Numbered from the stretch's first letter, positions 43,011 to 56,350 are shown. The stretch is 64,000 nucleotides of DNA from Cycas panzhihuaensis (GCA_023213395.1 CM041465.1:197787741-197851740), one strand, 5' to 3'. Numbers and translations: made by a program. The notes: generated from the sequence alone by a model not told the origin.

Positions 43011-45560
43011 TTCTATTATATAAGGACATCAATAGTACATGAGATGACATGATGTATAACATGTAGTATACCATATTATGTAGTATGTAATGTTCTAATA
43101 GATAAAATATGAAGGTATCCCATGATACCATTTATGATCCTAGTATTTCTATACTTACTTTATTGTATAAATTTCATATTTATTTAGTTATTTGATATTA
43201 TGTTGGTTATATTTCTATCATTGTATTAAAGTGAATTTTCATTCCTAACATGGTATTAAAGCCTAGGTGAAGAAAAGGGGTTTCTTAATAAAAAGTACTG
43301 TAAGTTTGTCAAAGCATTTACCTATTGAAGACATTATTTTCAAGTTAGTTTGGTGAAATGACAAAGTTTGTTCAAAACCATTTGTTCCATTTCAACCTAT
43401 TTCCCTGGTTCTATTTCACACCATTAGGGTCCATTTTCATACTGTCATGTTTTCTTAGAGTACATTCTAGTTCATTCTGTGTGGCATGTGTGGATCTCTC
43501 ATTATTATTGCTAGTGATCATATTGTGAAGTGCCTTCATGTGGTGTTCCCTATTATTTAAAGAATTTATGTGATACCCTTATCTCATGGTGAATTGTATT
43601 TGTGGCTATGAAAGGGTGTGCATCTTTAATCTTTATGCATGAGCTATGTCCATATGTCTTATGTGTTCTACTCTAGCTCCCCTAATCTATGTAAGGTCAT
43701 GAAGATCCAGTGAAGTCCTCCATAGGAGCCTCTACCCCTATCACTCTATATGAATGACATTATATTAGCTTGAACCATGGTGAAGAAATTGGCTCATTTT
43801 CACCTCTCCTTACATCCAAAGAATATGATCTATTTGCACCTTCACATATCCTATCATTCATTTTTAAAATGTCCTGCACTCCATGGAAATTTTATGTGAC
43901 CATGGCTTTTAACCTCCCCATGTCAACATTGAAACTTTTGTCACTTATGCATGAACTATTATGGATATATGCCTATAGATGATGCTTTTGCACACTTTTT
44001 GTGAAGAGATTTTGAGTCATTATAAGTTTGGATTAAATAGAATATGACTCTCTGTGTTTGCCACTACTTAGTTCAAGACACCCCTTCTCCGATTTATGCA
44101 TCATATCTGGGTAATATTAAGTGAAGGCATAAAGATATTTATCTAGTTGTGGAGTAATCAATCATATTAAAGTAGGATTTTGATCAAATTTCATCCTCTA
44201 TGATCATTGTTGATTGCATGCCCATGCAAATTTGACTAGTAAATTTAGACTTAAAGATATATTTTTTTATAATATTTAAAAAAATATAAATTAGATTAAA
44301 TAAGTTTTTGGAGTCCACTAGCCCCTCATTAGATAAGACATTGGTCATATGTAGCTCCTATGTAACCAGTCACTAGCCAATAAAAGGGGCTACACATCTT
44401 ATCAAATATATTTTTTCTTTATAAGAAGGTAATTGCATTGTTTTCTTAATAACTTCTTCACTAAAAGTTTGTTTTTCAAGCTGTTTAAACCAATAGAATC
44501 TTCGCTTAGAGTGATATAATTTGAACTATGTTTTAAGGTATTTTGATGCTATCTTAATAAATAAATTTCCCTTCAAATTTGATGCATTATTTGGGGACTA
44601 TGAGAGAAAACTAAGAAGCATAATTTACACAAGGTAATATACTAAGTATGATGAATTAATATGCTTATTTGCAATTACATATGGATGAATTTTTACACTT
44701 ATTATAATTGATTTTCATTAGTAAAATGGAATTTTCTCATCCGCTTCTTATGGTTTCCAAATTCAATAGGAGAAATCACTTTGTATGGTTAAGAAGAATA
44801 AAATCTTCTTTGGAAGTAAGAAATTTATGGGATATTACTACTGAAAGATACAAAGTCTAAAAACTAATTTATCTTAATGTTGTATTAACACCTGATTAAG
44901 AACATGAATTAATAAAATTGTTAGAAAAAAATACAAAATTACCCAGTTACATCTTCTCCACTTTAGAATGGAATATATATACTTAGGTATATCATATTGC
45001 TACTATAAAAAAAGTACATAATATGTTGAAGTCTATTTATGCTCTAGATATTAAGACACTTGAAGATAAAAAGCTAGTGATTATTAAAGGAAAAAACAAG
45101 TCTGAAAAGGTTGATGAATAAGTCATCTCATTTGTTTGTGTTCATCTTATAAGACCAATACCTTAAGGTAATGATATAGGTGATACTCAAGCTAATGTAG
45201 AAGTCCAAGAAGAAAAGGTATGTCAAAAACCTAAAGAAATTGAAGAAAAGACATATCAAGAGAAAGAGAATATAGTTGATAAAGTTGTTAATGAATTTAC
45301 TACTATTGAATAAATTATTGAATCTATTATTATTGAGATTACTACTATTGAGAATGTTGAATGTGAAGTCGTTACTAAAAATACTATTATTAAAAAATCA
45401 CATGATGATTTTAATTGTTTTAATGATGAGAACAATTTGTAAGTTGAATAAATCAAAGACTATACTTTGTACCAACATTCCTAGTAGGAAAACTTACAAT
45501 ATCAATGAGTATATAGAGAAGAGTCATAATGTTTGTTAGTATAGCCCTTAGTAAATCTAG
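43011..45560 (+). mobile_element. Probable small LTR element inside Gypsy-2
   Basis: TGGTATTAAAGCC at 43249-43261 is a tRNA-Met primer site with two mismatches, directly after TTCCTAACA, a plausible LTR end. So an LTR should end near 43248. About 1.45 kb downstream a Copia-like gag can be read. This interrupts Gypsy-2 between gag and protease. I could not find the partner LTR, so borders are approximate. Confidence 0.4.
44724..45475 (+). pseudogene. Copia-like gag in the 43-45.5 kb insertion
   Basis: ATG 44724: VSKFNRRNHFVWLRRIKSSLEVRNLWDIT matches the opening of Copia gag (KFNGxNFxxWKxxMxxxLxxxxLWxxI). The frame continues with stops at Gln-type positions to an acidic, repetitive Glu/Ile-rich tail (EEKTYQEKENIVDKVVNEFTTIE, then IIES and ITTIENVE) ending near 45475. 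Length and lack of a pol suggest another gag-only element. Confidence 0.5.
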
Positions 45561-45799
45561 TCTATGTAGTAAAAACATAAGTAAATAGGTGTAGAGAGGA
45601 TAGCCTTTACATCAAATGCTTACATAAGGGGATACTTGGTTATGATAGAGGGTGTAAAGCTTACTTAATGGTCTTGACCATTAACCCTAATGTTCCTTTA
45701 GAGGAAGATTTTAGTACCAATCATAAAATTGAAGAAAAACCTCCATTAGAATTAATCCCAAATCCTAAGACCAAAGTGTCTTTATCTAATATTTCTTCT

Positions 45800-48700
45800 A
45801 CTTCTTGCCTTGAACCACTTCATATCAATGGCACACTTCAATAAATCCCCATTACCATCCTGATTAGTGATGGTATATTACTTGACTTCAATGATAAGTC
45901 CTTAGTTGGTAAACTTAACTTATATATTATTCCTAAAATTGGGTTCACTTGTTCTCTACTAAGATATCATATTCTCAATTATGCAAAAAAAATTAAAAAA
46001 TTATATATTCATATTGGCACCTACCATTTAGTTTTAGATTTTTATGACTTATCTATTAGAGGATTAGATGTTATCCTTAGGGTATAGTGGCTCCAAACTC
46101 TTGATACCTATAGCACTAATAATTCTCTTAATAATCATTTCATATTATTCAAAGATAATCTTAGCCAAATACATAAACTTCATGGCATTTAATTATCCCC
46201 TAATAATTTCATCTTCCTAAATTAGATGTGAAAATAACTAAATAGTAGTATTAGTTATATAGTGCATATCAACAATATTCAAGTCCATACTGACATCCAT
46301 ATAAATATATAACACATCCTCTCCAAGTACCAATCTACCTTTTCTCCACTTCTTAGTAGCACCCCGCCACCCTTCCTTCTAGATTATGGCTACTAGTAGA
46401 CCATTGACTTCAAAACCCCTTATGATCCCATCAACCTTAGACCTTATCAAAACTCATACTTCCAAAAGAATGAAATTATGAAAATCATTAATAACTAATG
46501 GATATGGGTATCATCCAACTTCAAAAAATCCCCTATACTACCCCTATTATCCTTATTTACAAAAAATATTGCTTATTTCAACTATGTATTAACTATTCAA
46601 ACTTAATAAGATCACAATAAAAAATAAGTTTCTAACCCCAAAGATTGATGACATGCTAGATGAAATCTATGGTTTTATCATATCCTATAAATTAGATCTT
46701 TGATTAGGTTATTACTAAATCCATATTACTATAGAGGATCCTCATAATATTGCCTTTTGAATACATCATGGCCACTTTGAATTTCAAGCCATACCCTTTG
46801 GCCTTTATAACACCCCAACCATATTTCAATTCTTACTAAATAAAATTTCCACCCTCTACCTTTGAAAATTTGTCATTGTTTTCCTTGATAACATACTTAT
46901 TTATAATTCTTATACAACTTATCACCTCTAACATTTAGAGGTTATCCTTAAGGTTCTCACCTAGCATCAACACTATACTAAGCTTTTGAAATGTGAATTT
47001 GGTAAATCTAAGTTATAATACCTAGTCTACATTATCTTTTTAAAAGGCATCCATATTGGTTTTGACAAAATTTCAATCATTATTTCCTAGCTTGCATCCA
47101 AAAATCTCACCCAATTGTGTATTTTCTTAGGGATCAGAAGATTCTACAAACAATTAGTTAAAAATTATGCTTCCTTTATATCCCCACTAACTAATCTATT
47201 CTATAAGGACTCATTTTAATGATCACAAACTATAAGTGATGTCTTTAATTATCTTAAAATTATCATGATATCTAGTCTAATCCTTGTTATTCTAGACTTC
47301 TCCCAAGCATTCTAGCTAGAATGTAATGCTTCTAGATTTGGTTTGGGTGCCATGCTTATATAAAACATTTACCCAATCACATTTGAAATTTGAAAACTAA
47401 AAGAGCACAAATGTAAATTATCAATATACTATAATGAAATGAAATTTATTCTACATACTTTAGATAAGTGGCAATAGTGTCTCCTTGGTACCAAATTTAC
47501 TATTTGAATAGACCATCATAAACTTCACCATCTTCTTGACTAGTTAATTTAATTTAAAGAGAAACCTAAGTGGATCAATCATCTTCAAGTGTTTGATTTT
47601 ATTATTACTGATAATAAAGGAAAGTACAATGTTGTTACCAATGCCCTCTCTTACCTTTCCTATGAACTTGCCATTCATGCAATCTCCTAGTCCCAACCGA
47701 CATGATTAATAGAATTTATCATGGATAACCAATCCCAACCTGATTTTGCCCAATGGACCACTAAAGTTAAAACTCAAAAGGATTATTCCATACATAATAG
47801 TCATCTCTTATATAAAAATCACATTTTTATCTATCTTGTACCCCCTTTCATTCCTCATATTTTGTCTAAATATCATTATACCCCCTTGTGAGGTTACTCT
47901 AGGTTTAATAAAATATATAATCATATTCTATCTAACTTTTACTAGCCATATATAAAGTGATTTATTCTTACATTTATCTCCAAGTGTAATGCATACCAAG
48001 AAAATACAATATTAAAGCTTAGTTAGGCCTCCTCTAACCCCTGTATATTCCTTAAAGTAAATAGTAAGACATTATGTTGAACTTCATCATAGGTCTATCA
48101 GCATTTGCTAGGTTTGATTCTATCTTAGTATTCACTAATAGACTAACTGAGTATACCCATTTCTTATCTATTCACACCTCTTATAAAGCATCTTGTCTCA
48201 TTGGCTTATATGTCCAATCTATTGTCTATCTCCATGGATTTCCCTCAATAGTAGTTTATAATTAAGATGCCAAATTTACTAGCTTATTCAATCAAGAACT
48301 CTTCCTTGTCTTAAGGACTTAATCTAATATGAGTTTAGCCTACTAGTCATAAACTAATGGTTAATTAGAAGTCCTTAATAAAACATCGGAAATATACTTG
48401 CATTATTTTACTTCTGAATACCATAATAAATGGACCTCGTAGTTATACCTTAAAAAATATTAGTACAACTTATCTCATCACTTAGCCATCAATATGTCCC
48501 TATTCATGGCCCTTTATGGCTATCCCTTACCATCTCAGCACACACTAACAACTAATATTTAAATGGTCCAATAGAAGCTTTAAGACATGGATCAAATATT
48601 TTATACCCTTAAATGGGAATTAGCATTAGCCTAAATTCATATGAAATAATTCACTAAATTCCACCATTTTAATTATTCGCTTTCTATTAGTAACCTAGTT

Positions 48701-49100
48701 TTAATCTACCTCTAACTCTACAAGCAATAATTTCTTGACAAGAATAAAAGTCATAAGCTTAACCCTGTTATTATGGCATTTATAAGGTACTCTAGTAAAT
48801 TGGTGAAGTTTCTTATGAACTTGAACTCCCACCCAACATCAAAATTCATAATGTTTTTTATGTCTCCTATCTTAAAAAATTATCTTGGTAAAACCACCAT
48901 TTCTTATATTGTTCTTCTAGTTCTTAATGAAGAGAAGCTCCTTACTATTTTTCCAAACCATATTTTAACTAGTTAGTAATGTCACCTCCATAATAAGACC
49001 ATCTTTGATTATATAGTATAATGGGTCAATTATAAACCCAAGGAAGAAATATAGGAATCAACCAAATTTGTTAAGCAATATCCTCATTTTTTTCTCCTTA
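45800..49100 (+). pseudogene. pol of Gypsy-2: protease, RT, RNase H, integrase
   Basis: Protease end near 46060: RGLDVILRV-stop-WLQTLD, the LGxDVILGxQWL block. RT from about 46415: PYDPINLRPYQNSYFQKNEI, then GHFEFQAMPFGLYNTPTIFQ (46770) and IVFLDNILIYNS (46873-46910), the FLDD box with the second Asp as Asn. RNase H region 47050-47480 (PLTNLFYKDSF and KWQ-like). Integrase zinc and core region 47860-48560: DSILVFTNRLTEYTHFLSIHTSY and FPSIVVYN. C-terminus at 48770-49090: LNSHPTSKFIMFFMSPILKNYLG and IVxWVNYKPKEEIxESTKFVKQYP, a chromovirus-like tail. Riddled with stops. Confidence 0.75.
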
Positions 49101-49115
49101 AGGGTTTAACATCTT

Positions 49116-49128
49116 AGGGGAAGGGACT
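49116..49128 (+). promoter_or_regulatory. Polypurine tract of Gypsy-2
   Basis: AGGGGAAGGGACT ends at 49128, directly before the LTR start TGTTACAT. Confidence 0.75.
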
Positions 49129-49505
49129 TGTTACATAACTACTTAGTATCAATAGGACCTAACTATTAATATATGACTAAGGAACCTAGTGGTTAGTGTT
49201 AACCATTAACTTTTGGATACAAGTTTCTTATTTTTACTAAGGGAATTAGATATTGCTTAATCCCACCAACGATATTCTATGTAAGAGGTCTTTTTTGTTT
49301 ATTTAAGGTTCATCAAATTTAAACTAGGGATTATTATATAATAAGAACTTATGTAAGAGTATACTATGATGCATCGTTGGTGTACCTTTTAGCATCCCTT
49401 TTTTACAATCTATCTTTATTAATAATAAAGGTGATTCAAATTACTACCATAATGTTCTATTATTATGCCCTTTGAGATTATAAGTTAAATATTTATAAAA
49501 TAATA
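49129..49505 (+). repeat. 3' LTR of Gypsy-2
   Basis: Aligns with 35708-36100; strongly diverged with small indels. Terminal CA not preserved. Confidence 0.7.
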
Positions 49506-51240
49506 CTGGAATGAAATTATCCTAGAGGAAGACTATGGAAAGGTGTACTTTAGGATAAGAGATGAATATTCTACATTAGAATATGAGTCAATTGAAGAGA
49601 ATGCAGTATTTGAGGAGGTGGTTCAACCTTAAGAGACTCCCACCTTGAGGAGATGAACTTTTGTAAGAAGATAACTTGATAGGTATTCTCTTAAAGACTT
49701 TCATCATGCTTCTTTCATTTTAACTACTATAAATATTAATCCAAGAATTGTTCATAAGGTTCTTTAGTCAAAATAGACTAAGTTCTAGAAAAGGCTATGC
49801 AAGATAAAATGATGGCCTTAGAAAAGAAAAGGACATGAGATTTAGTGAAGTTTCTTAATGGCAAAAATTCTATTGAAAATAAATGGCTCTTTAAGAAGAA
49901 CTTTATGTAGATGGTACTATGGAAAAGTACAGAGCCCAATTAGTAGAAAAAGGTTATTCCCAAGTAAAAGGAATACATTTTAGTAAGCCATTTTCTCTTA
50001 TTATAAAGTTAGCTTCAAGTATATTATTATTGGCTATAGTAGTTGCCTAGAATCTTTAAGTATTGTAAATAGATATGAAGATAACATTTCTTCATGGTGA
50101 CCTCAAAGAAGAGATTTATATATTACAACCTAAAGGCTTTAAAGTTGTAAGTATGGAGAATTTAGTATACAAATTTAAAAATTCATTATATAGTTTGAAA
50201 AGTTTACCATAGATATGGTACGAAAAATTTAATACACATATGTTAGAAGATGGTTTTTGGCATAACAAAGCTAACTAGCATATTTACCATAAATAAGTCT
50301 GTGATGAATTTTTTATCTTGGCTTTGTATATTATGGCATCTTGTTAATTAGTAATAGTAAAAGAATGATCAAGTTTGTGAAATCCCAATTATCATATAAA
50401 TTTGAGTTGAAGGACCTTGATGTGACACACTTTATTTTGGGTATTAAGATTAAGAGATATAGGTAGTATATGAAACCTTAGCTTGGCTAAAGAAGGTACA
50501 TTAAGTTGCTATTATAGAGATTTAAGTTGTAATATTACAAACCTGTCAATATGCTTATTCCTATTATAACCAAACTATTAGTAGAGAAACACTTAAATAC
50601 TTATTAAGACATTTGGGACATGTATTTTATATCATGTATAGGTGTAATTAGAAGTTTGATATATATTATTGTTAGTACTCACCTAGACATTACCTATATA
50701 ATGGTAGTTATGAGCATATACATATTTTATCTAGGTAGATAGTGTTGGGTTACAGTAAAGAGAATTTTTAAGTATTTGTGAGGTATATCATAGTGTATAA
50801 TTTTCTACTAAGGAAGCTTCATATAGAATAAAATAATGGTTTTTAGAGGTTTTATTAATGTAATCTAGGTTGGAGATCTTCATAGTAAAATATCTACAAG
50901 TGGTCATGTATTTAACCTATTTGGTGGCATACTCAAATAGATGAGCAAGTAATAGCCAATTGTTGACTCTCAAAAACAAAATCTAAGTATAAGGTAACTA
51001 CTCATGTATATAAGGAAATAGTCTGCCTAAAGAGATTATGCATAAATATTACCTTTGTACAAAAGGTAGTTAGGATAGATTGTGATAGTTAAAGTGTAAT
51101 ATATATGGTGAAGAGTCTTATATTTCATTCTCAGTTGACATATATTAATGTGTAATTTTATTTTATTAGAAACATGGTAAATAGCCATAAAGTGGATATA
51201 CACAAGTAAATGTAGTTGAATCATTAACTATGACATTTGG
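49506..51240 (+). pseudogene. RT and RNase H of Copia B
   Basis: After the Gypsy-2 LTR, acidic inter-domain sequence (LEYESIEENAVFEE near 49580) leads to RT: SLIIKLASSILLLAIVVA, IDMKITFLHGDLKEEIYILQPKGFKVV (50070-50150), LVYKFKNSLYSLKSLP, then a destroyed YVDD region near 50320. RNase H follows with VDSVGLQ, NRxASN and TKSKYK-like remnants; the last part reads SYISFSVDIY, the copia NPVFHxRxKHIDIxYHF region, near 51115. Many stops and frameshifts. Confidence 0.65.
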
Positions 51241-51655
51241 TTTAAAATAGTTTACTTGGTATAAAAAAGTAATGGCTGTTATAAATTTTGGCATTGAATT
51301 ATTTATGTATAAAAGTTCTTTATAAAGCATTCAATAAGTGAGAGTGTTTATTCAAAATTTGGCCTCTTTAGTCCTTAGATATGGTTCCCTCTTCATTTCT
51401 ACTTTATATGATTTGGATTGTTTATTATGATGTTATCATTTGCTATAAGTACCTATTCTAGGGCACTAATGATCATAATCCACTATGCATAAATTGGAAG
51501 TCTATTTAGTTATACTATTAGCCACTATTATACACTATATCTTGACTTGTTATTTGATATTATTTTGGATTTTCTCAACTTGGATTTAGCTTGAAATTTT
51601 ATCTTTATTGGTTTTCTACAATTTGATGGTGTTATCCCATTACATTAGTAAAGAC
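51241..51655. other. Unassigned, possibly remains of Copia B 3' LTR
   Basis: Follows the Copia B RNase H, so its 3' LTR is expected here, but I see no convincing match to the segment before the primer site at 30600. Bases 51651-51655 (AAGAC) are the left target duplication of Copia C. Confidence 0.4.
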
Positions 51656-52022
51656 TATTAAAATTATAAAGACAACTCCTTGTGTTATATCATACTTTAT
51701 GTAATGTAATGTAATATTATAAAGTGTGACAATAGTTGAGGGTTTATAACCCCCTTTGCTACTTAATAGGCCAATTGCATTTCATTGTTAAGTTGGCCAA
51801 TTATATCATTTCAAGAGTGACATCAAGCCTTATAAATATAGGTTGAGCCCTCACCATTGTATACTTGATGATTTAGATTTAGAGAAAAACTCTATTAAAA
51901 TATATTTATAAGCATCAACTAATTTGACATGCCTATTCTGATCACAAAATATGTTCATTATAGCTTGATTCATCTGTATTTGTTATATATAAGAATATAT
52001 TTAAGATCATTTATTTCTTTCA
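51656..52022 (+). repeat. 5' LTR of Copia C
   Basis: 367 bp; first TG mutated to TA; ends TTTCA. Contains CCTTATAAATATAGGTTGAG (about 51829), a TATA-like box in the expected place, conserved in the 3' LTR as CCCTATAAATATAAGTTGAG. Confidence 0.9.
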
Positions 52023-52024
52023 TT

Positions 52025-52037
52025 TGGAATCAAAGCC
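52025..52037 (+). promoter_or_regulatory. tRNA-Met primer-binding site of Copia C
   Basis: TGGAATCAAAGCC, two mismatches from TGGTATCAGAGCC, two bases after the LTR. Confidence 0.85.
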
Positions 52038-53860
52038 AAGATTTCTTATCTGCACTCACATATTACAAGTGTGTTATGATAAAGAAGCTTCATTTGAGCA
52101 CAATCAAGGTACTTTATTTGAAAAATTATTAGAAAAATAGGACCTTATTTGAGTGCATTCCATGCATAAATCCTTTAATAATCCTCATTGTTCACCTCTA
52201 TTCTTTCATTGCCTACATATTTGTACTATCTTTGGAGTGGTGTAGTCCTTTTTTGATGCTTCTCTTGAGGCATCTCCTCATTTGTTGATGCTTGTGCTTA
52301 GGTGAACTTCCTTTTGAATCAATGAGCCATGCCGATATTCAACTTATTCATGATCAACATTTTACCCTCCATTTAACTTCTCTTATGACTCACTCAATTT
52401 TATGACTATGGTTGGCAATTATATCACTCACTGCGTGCATATGGATGATAAATATAGCTATCTCTCGTCATGATTTCTATGTCTATCTTCACATCTACCT
52501 ATCCATCTAATCATCTCTCATCATGATTACTACCACTAGGAATGGATCGTGGTCATTTAAAGTGATTCTCAAGTGGATTGTGGTCATCCATAGTAATCCC
52601 TACGTGAATTATGGTCATCTAGTATGATTCAGATTAGAATTTTTATAGTATATTATGCCCTTAATTATCTTTTTAATGGATGATTAAGTTGAGACATTTT
52701 ACATTGTAATATATTTATTTTTATAAATTTCCTTTGTGATCTAACTTGGTTGAATTTAGTTGTGAGGTTTGTTGGTCCCTTTTGACCCAACAAGTGATCA
52801 CATGGTGACATATAATGACTATCAGTTAACTGGTTAAGGGGGCTTAAAGCTATTTCAACTCCTTTATAATTTTAAAAAGAGGATTGCTTAGTGTTTAGTT
52901 TACTTTTTAGACTATTATATTTGTTGGAATCATGATTCAAAGCACTATAGTCTAGAATCACTTTTAGCTCAATTTGGATACCTTTTTATGGTGTTTGACT
53001 CCCTTCAAGTTAACTCATATATTTTGTATATTTTTAAGGCTTATTTCACTAATTGAGGACTTTATCACACTAAGTAATGAGATTTTATTATTACTTGTTA
53101 TTTATTATTAATTGAGAGGTATTTCTACCTAATTTTCATCTAATGTTTATGGTGCATTATGGTTGTAGGTACTTGTGCATGAGAGGTCATTATTTACCAG
53201 TAAGCATAGTCCTTTCCTATTGAGCATTCTAAACCCTTATCTTTCATCATTAATTTGCTTATTTATGTCTCCTTTCATTTTTATAATTAAAATCAACCTT
53301 TGTCCTTAAATAGATCATATTTTAAATGAATTTAAACTTGAAAGATTAATCAAAATAATTTCAAATTAAATTGCTTATCTTTCTAACCTTGCAAAGGGAA
53401 CAACTAAGACCCCTGAAGTTACCATTTTGTATATACTTTTGCTCTTTCTCAAACCTTATGAATAATATAGAAAAACATTAGTTATAAGGTGTATTAAGTA
53501 ATGTGTTGAGGTGTAAAACCAATTCCTTAGAGTTCAAAGACTAGACTAGACATGAAGGGGGTGAGTGCCTTGGTTGTAGTCCTTCACTAAATCTATTGCT
53601 TAGCATAAATCTAGTGTAGGTGGAAAAATAATGTCAATGGGATAGTTGTCTTCTATGATTACATACTTACGCATGTAGAACTTAACTTCCTCATGTACCA
53701 AAGTATATAGAGTCCTTGAACCACCATCTATGAGTAGGTACCACTAGATAAAATGGAAATAGAGGACTTTGCGAAAACACTTAAAACTTTAGCATTCTAG
53801 ATTAGAAGCCCAATAGGTAGATGGTACATGAAAATAGTATCCTAAATGCTTATTTCAAAC
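52038..53860 (+). other. Leader of Copia C
   Basis: 1.8 kb untranslated. The part after about 53380 is conserved with the Copia A leader (1-311 plus 3974-4320), despite both being decayed. The first 1.3 kb shows nothing recognisable; the 67-codon ORF at 51929-52132 spans LTR and leader and is chance. Confidence 0.6.
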
Positions 53861-54700
53861 ACCATAAAGCTATTTAAAAGTAACAAATTTTTGGCCTAGA
53901 AGAGACAGATTAAAAACTTATTGATCATGAATGATTTTTATCCATATGTGAATAGGGATATTGCCAAACCAGCACCTACTAAGGAACCCAATAATCTTGA
54001 TCATGATATCCCACCTAATCTTGTTGCCATAACTACCTTTAGGTCCAAAGATAATGTTGTCCTTTCCTTCCTCCATCTTATAGGTAAAGACAATGTGAAC
54101 AAAAATATTGAAACCACAAACACCCCCCATAAAGCATGGAGCACCATATGCTCCCTTTATGAGAGGAAAGATGAAACTAGATCTATCATGTTAAAATTTC
54201 ATTTATTTACCATCCATTTTACTAGTTCTATTATCTCCTACTTGACTAAAGTAAGGACCATAAGATACCAACTTTACACACTTAATAGCCCACTTTTAAA
54301 CCATAACCTTATGTCTAACATAATTAACGTCCTTCCTCCTGAGTATAATAGATTTGTTTCTTGATTATTTGATGATTTTTCCATAATGGACTTTAATACT
54401 TTGGAAGGACAACTACTTAGGGAAGAGAGTATATTGAACTGCTAAGGAGTAGTATACACTTCTTACTCTACTCCTATATTTGCAACTAGGAATTATAGGA
54501 GGAACTGACCACAACAATAGCCCATAACCCAACAATTTGGTTCCTTGAACTTGAATCAATAATCTCAATAACCACAATCTTCTAAAAACTAGCAATGATG
54601 ATAGGATATCACGTTCTTATATTATGGAAAGATTGGGCACATCATCATAGCCTAGAAGAGAAGATAATTTAACCTATAGCTCATGCCAAACCAAAGTGGC
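53860..54700 (+). pseudogene. gag of Copia C
   Basis: Frame open from about 53899 to 54364. Upstream, NKFLA-stop-KRQIKNLLIMNDFYPYV is the start of a Copia gag with its Trp codon now TAG, so the true start lies before the first ATG (53927). Then SFLHLIGKDNVNKNIETTNTPHKAWSTICSLYERK, MLKFHLFTIHFTSSIISYLTKVRTIRYQL and INVLPPEYNRFVS, all typical of gag_UBN2. A zinc knuckle remnant YYGKIGHIIIA lies near 54615-54650. About 150 residues are uninterrupted, the longest gag stretch among the old elements. Confidence 0.8.
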
Positions 54701-54889
54701 CAATAAGGGAGGCAGAGCTTTCAATAGAATAGGAACTAGAGAAGGAACCATAAATGAGGTCACTATAATAGGTAATAACATTATAGAAATCAACTAAGGA
54801 ACTAAAATCAAAGGAATAACAAGAGCTTGCAACAAGGAAGAAATATAGTTAATTCTTAGGCTAACTCCCAAAACCTATTTTTCATAGCA

Positions 54890-56350
54890 TTGTCTTCATA
54901 TCATGATGGCAATTCTCAGTTAATGGATTTAGAGGCCACTCACCACATGACTAGAACTAAAGACTTACTTGAGGACACCCATCTAATAAAGGCTGTAACT
55001 GTTACTTTGGAGATAATCTCACTCATTATATAATAAAGATTGAGAGAGCCCCCATTGCCTTAAAGAACTTAAATATTTGGACATCTCATTAGTAACATCC
55101 TATTAGTACCTAGTATGAAATAGAATCTATTCTCAGTGAGTTAAATTGATAAGTAAAACTTCAATGTTCTATTTATACAAGGTGCCTACACCATTTTAGA
55201 TCATGCATCTGGTTAAATCATTGCCATAAGACATGAAGATAGTAGACTTTATAAACTTAATTGTGTCCACCTATCCACTACTCCATAATTAGAAGTATGT
55301 ACAATAGTATAAACAACTCACCTTAAGAAAAGCAAAGCCATTATTAATAAAGACTTAACTATTGATAAGACTCAAGGTGAATGCTCAAATATTGAAAATA
55401 AACTTACTCCAAGATGCACCAAGGACCAACTATGGCACTAACACCTAGGTCATCTAAATATATAGAGTATTAACCTCATGTCTAAACTATAAATAATACA
55501 TTAGTTACCCAAGATTAAACAATGTAAATGATTTTGTGAGACCTATATCATTAGGAAACAATGCAAAGAGCCATTTCCCTCTCAAAGAGCATAATGTGCC
55601 TCCAAACCATTAGGATTGGTTCACTTTGATATATGTGGACCTATATCAACTCAATCCCTTGATGGAAGTCTATATTATATCACATTTAATGATGACTACT
55701 CTAGGAAAGTATAGGTATACTTTCTTAGGAATAAATTTAAAGCTTTTAATAAGTTCAAGGACTTCAAAGCTAAAGTTTAAAATGAGACTGATATGACCAT
55801 CAAAACTTTAAGATTAGATAATGGAGATAAGTATACATCTAAATAGTTAACTAACTTTTATGGAGAATTTGGCATTAAATGCCAATTCTCCACTCTAAAA
55901 CACCACAGTAATATGGTGTCACCAAGAGAATAAATTAGAATTTAGTGAATAAAGCTAAAGATATGGTGAAATCTACTAATCTTGCTACCATCTTTTAGGC
56001 TGAAGTTCTATTGATTGTCGCATGCCTAATAAATGGGAGTTCAACTATAACAGTTAGAGATATAACACCCAAGGAGGCTTGGTCAAGCCTAAAGCCTACA
56101 TTCTCACATATTTAGACATTTGTTTGTATAATCTACATGCTTAGACTTAAGGAAAATAAAAAGAAACTAGATGATAATTGCTTAAAATGCATATTCATAG
56201 GTTATATACCTAGATTTAAAGGTTATAAGTTGTATAATCTAGTTGGAAGACAACCTTATATATCTCAAGATATAATATTTAATGAGGACAATTAGAACAT
56301 GGATCCTTCTTAGATTTAGTTTATCTTTAATGATTATGTTGGTGTGCCAA
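54890..56350 (+). pseudogene. Protease and integrase of Copia C
   Basis: Protease: LMDLEATHHMTRTKDLL near 54920-54970 (DLEA for DSGA). Pre-integrase LWH and HLGHLN near 55431-55455, the CE-YI zinc half near 55535. Integrase core: GLVHFDICGPISTQS near 55615 with the first Asp, GSLYYITFNDDYSRKV (55660-55710), KTLRLDNGDKYTS near 55800 with the second Asp. The Glu region reads NMVSPRE. Then RLKENKKKLDDNCLKCIFIGYIPRFKGYKLYN (56140-56240) and a Ser/Thr/Pro-rich linker. Stops throughout. Confidence 0.8.

Larger units (their letters stand above)
35708..49505 (+). mobile_element. Gypsy-2: decayed chromovirus-like Ty3/gypsy element
   Basis: LTR-like repeats at 35708-36100 and 49129-49505 share TGTTACATA, ACCAAGGAACC/ACTAAGGAACC, CATTAACTTTTG and a common tail. 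The right one is preceded by a polypurine tract. Between them come gag (42307-), protease, RT, RNase H and integrase (45.8-49.1 kb) in gypsy order. The LINE (36928-41570) lies in the leader, and another insertion is likely at 43.0-45.5 kb. The target duplication is not clear: left flank CAAGA, right flank CTGGA. Stops are so frequent that the copy must be old. Confidence 0.75.

Noticed and set aside
45420-45475. C2H2 zinc-finger-like spacing in the gag tail of the 43-45.5 kb insertion
   Set aside because: Only one Cys and one His fit, and the frame has stops.
45276-45539. Leu-rich 87-codon + ORF and its minus-strand counterpart at 45256-45456
   Set aside because: Both are alternative readings of the acidic gag tail repeat (GAA/ATT-type codons).
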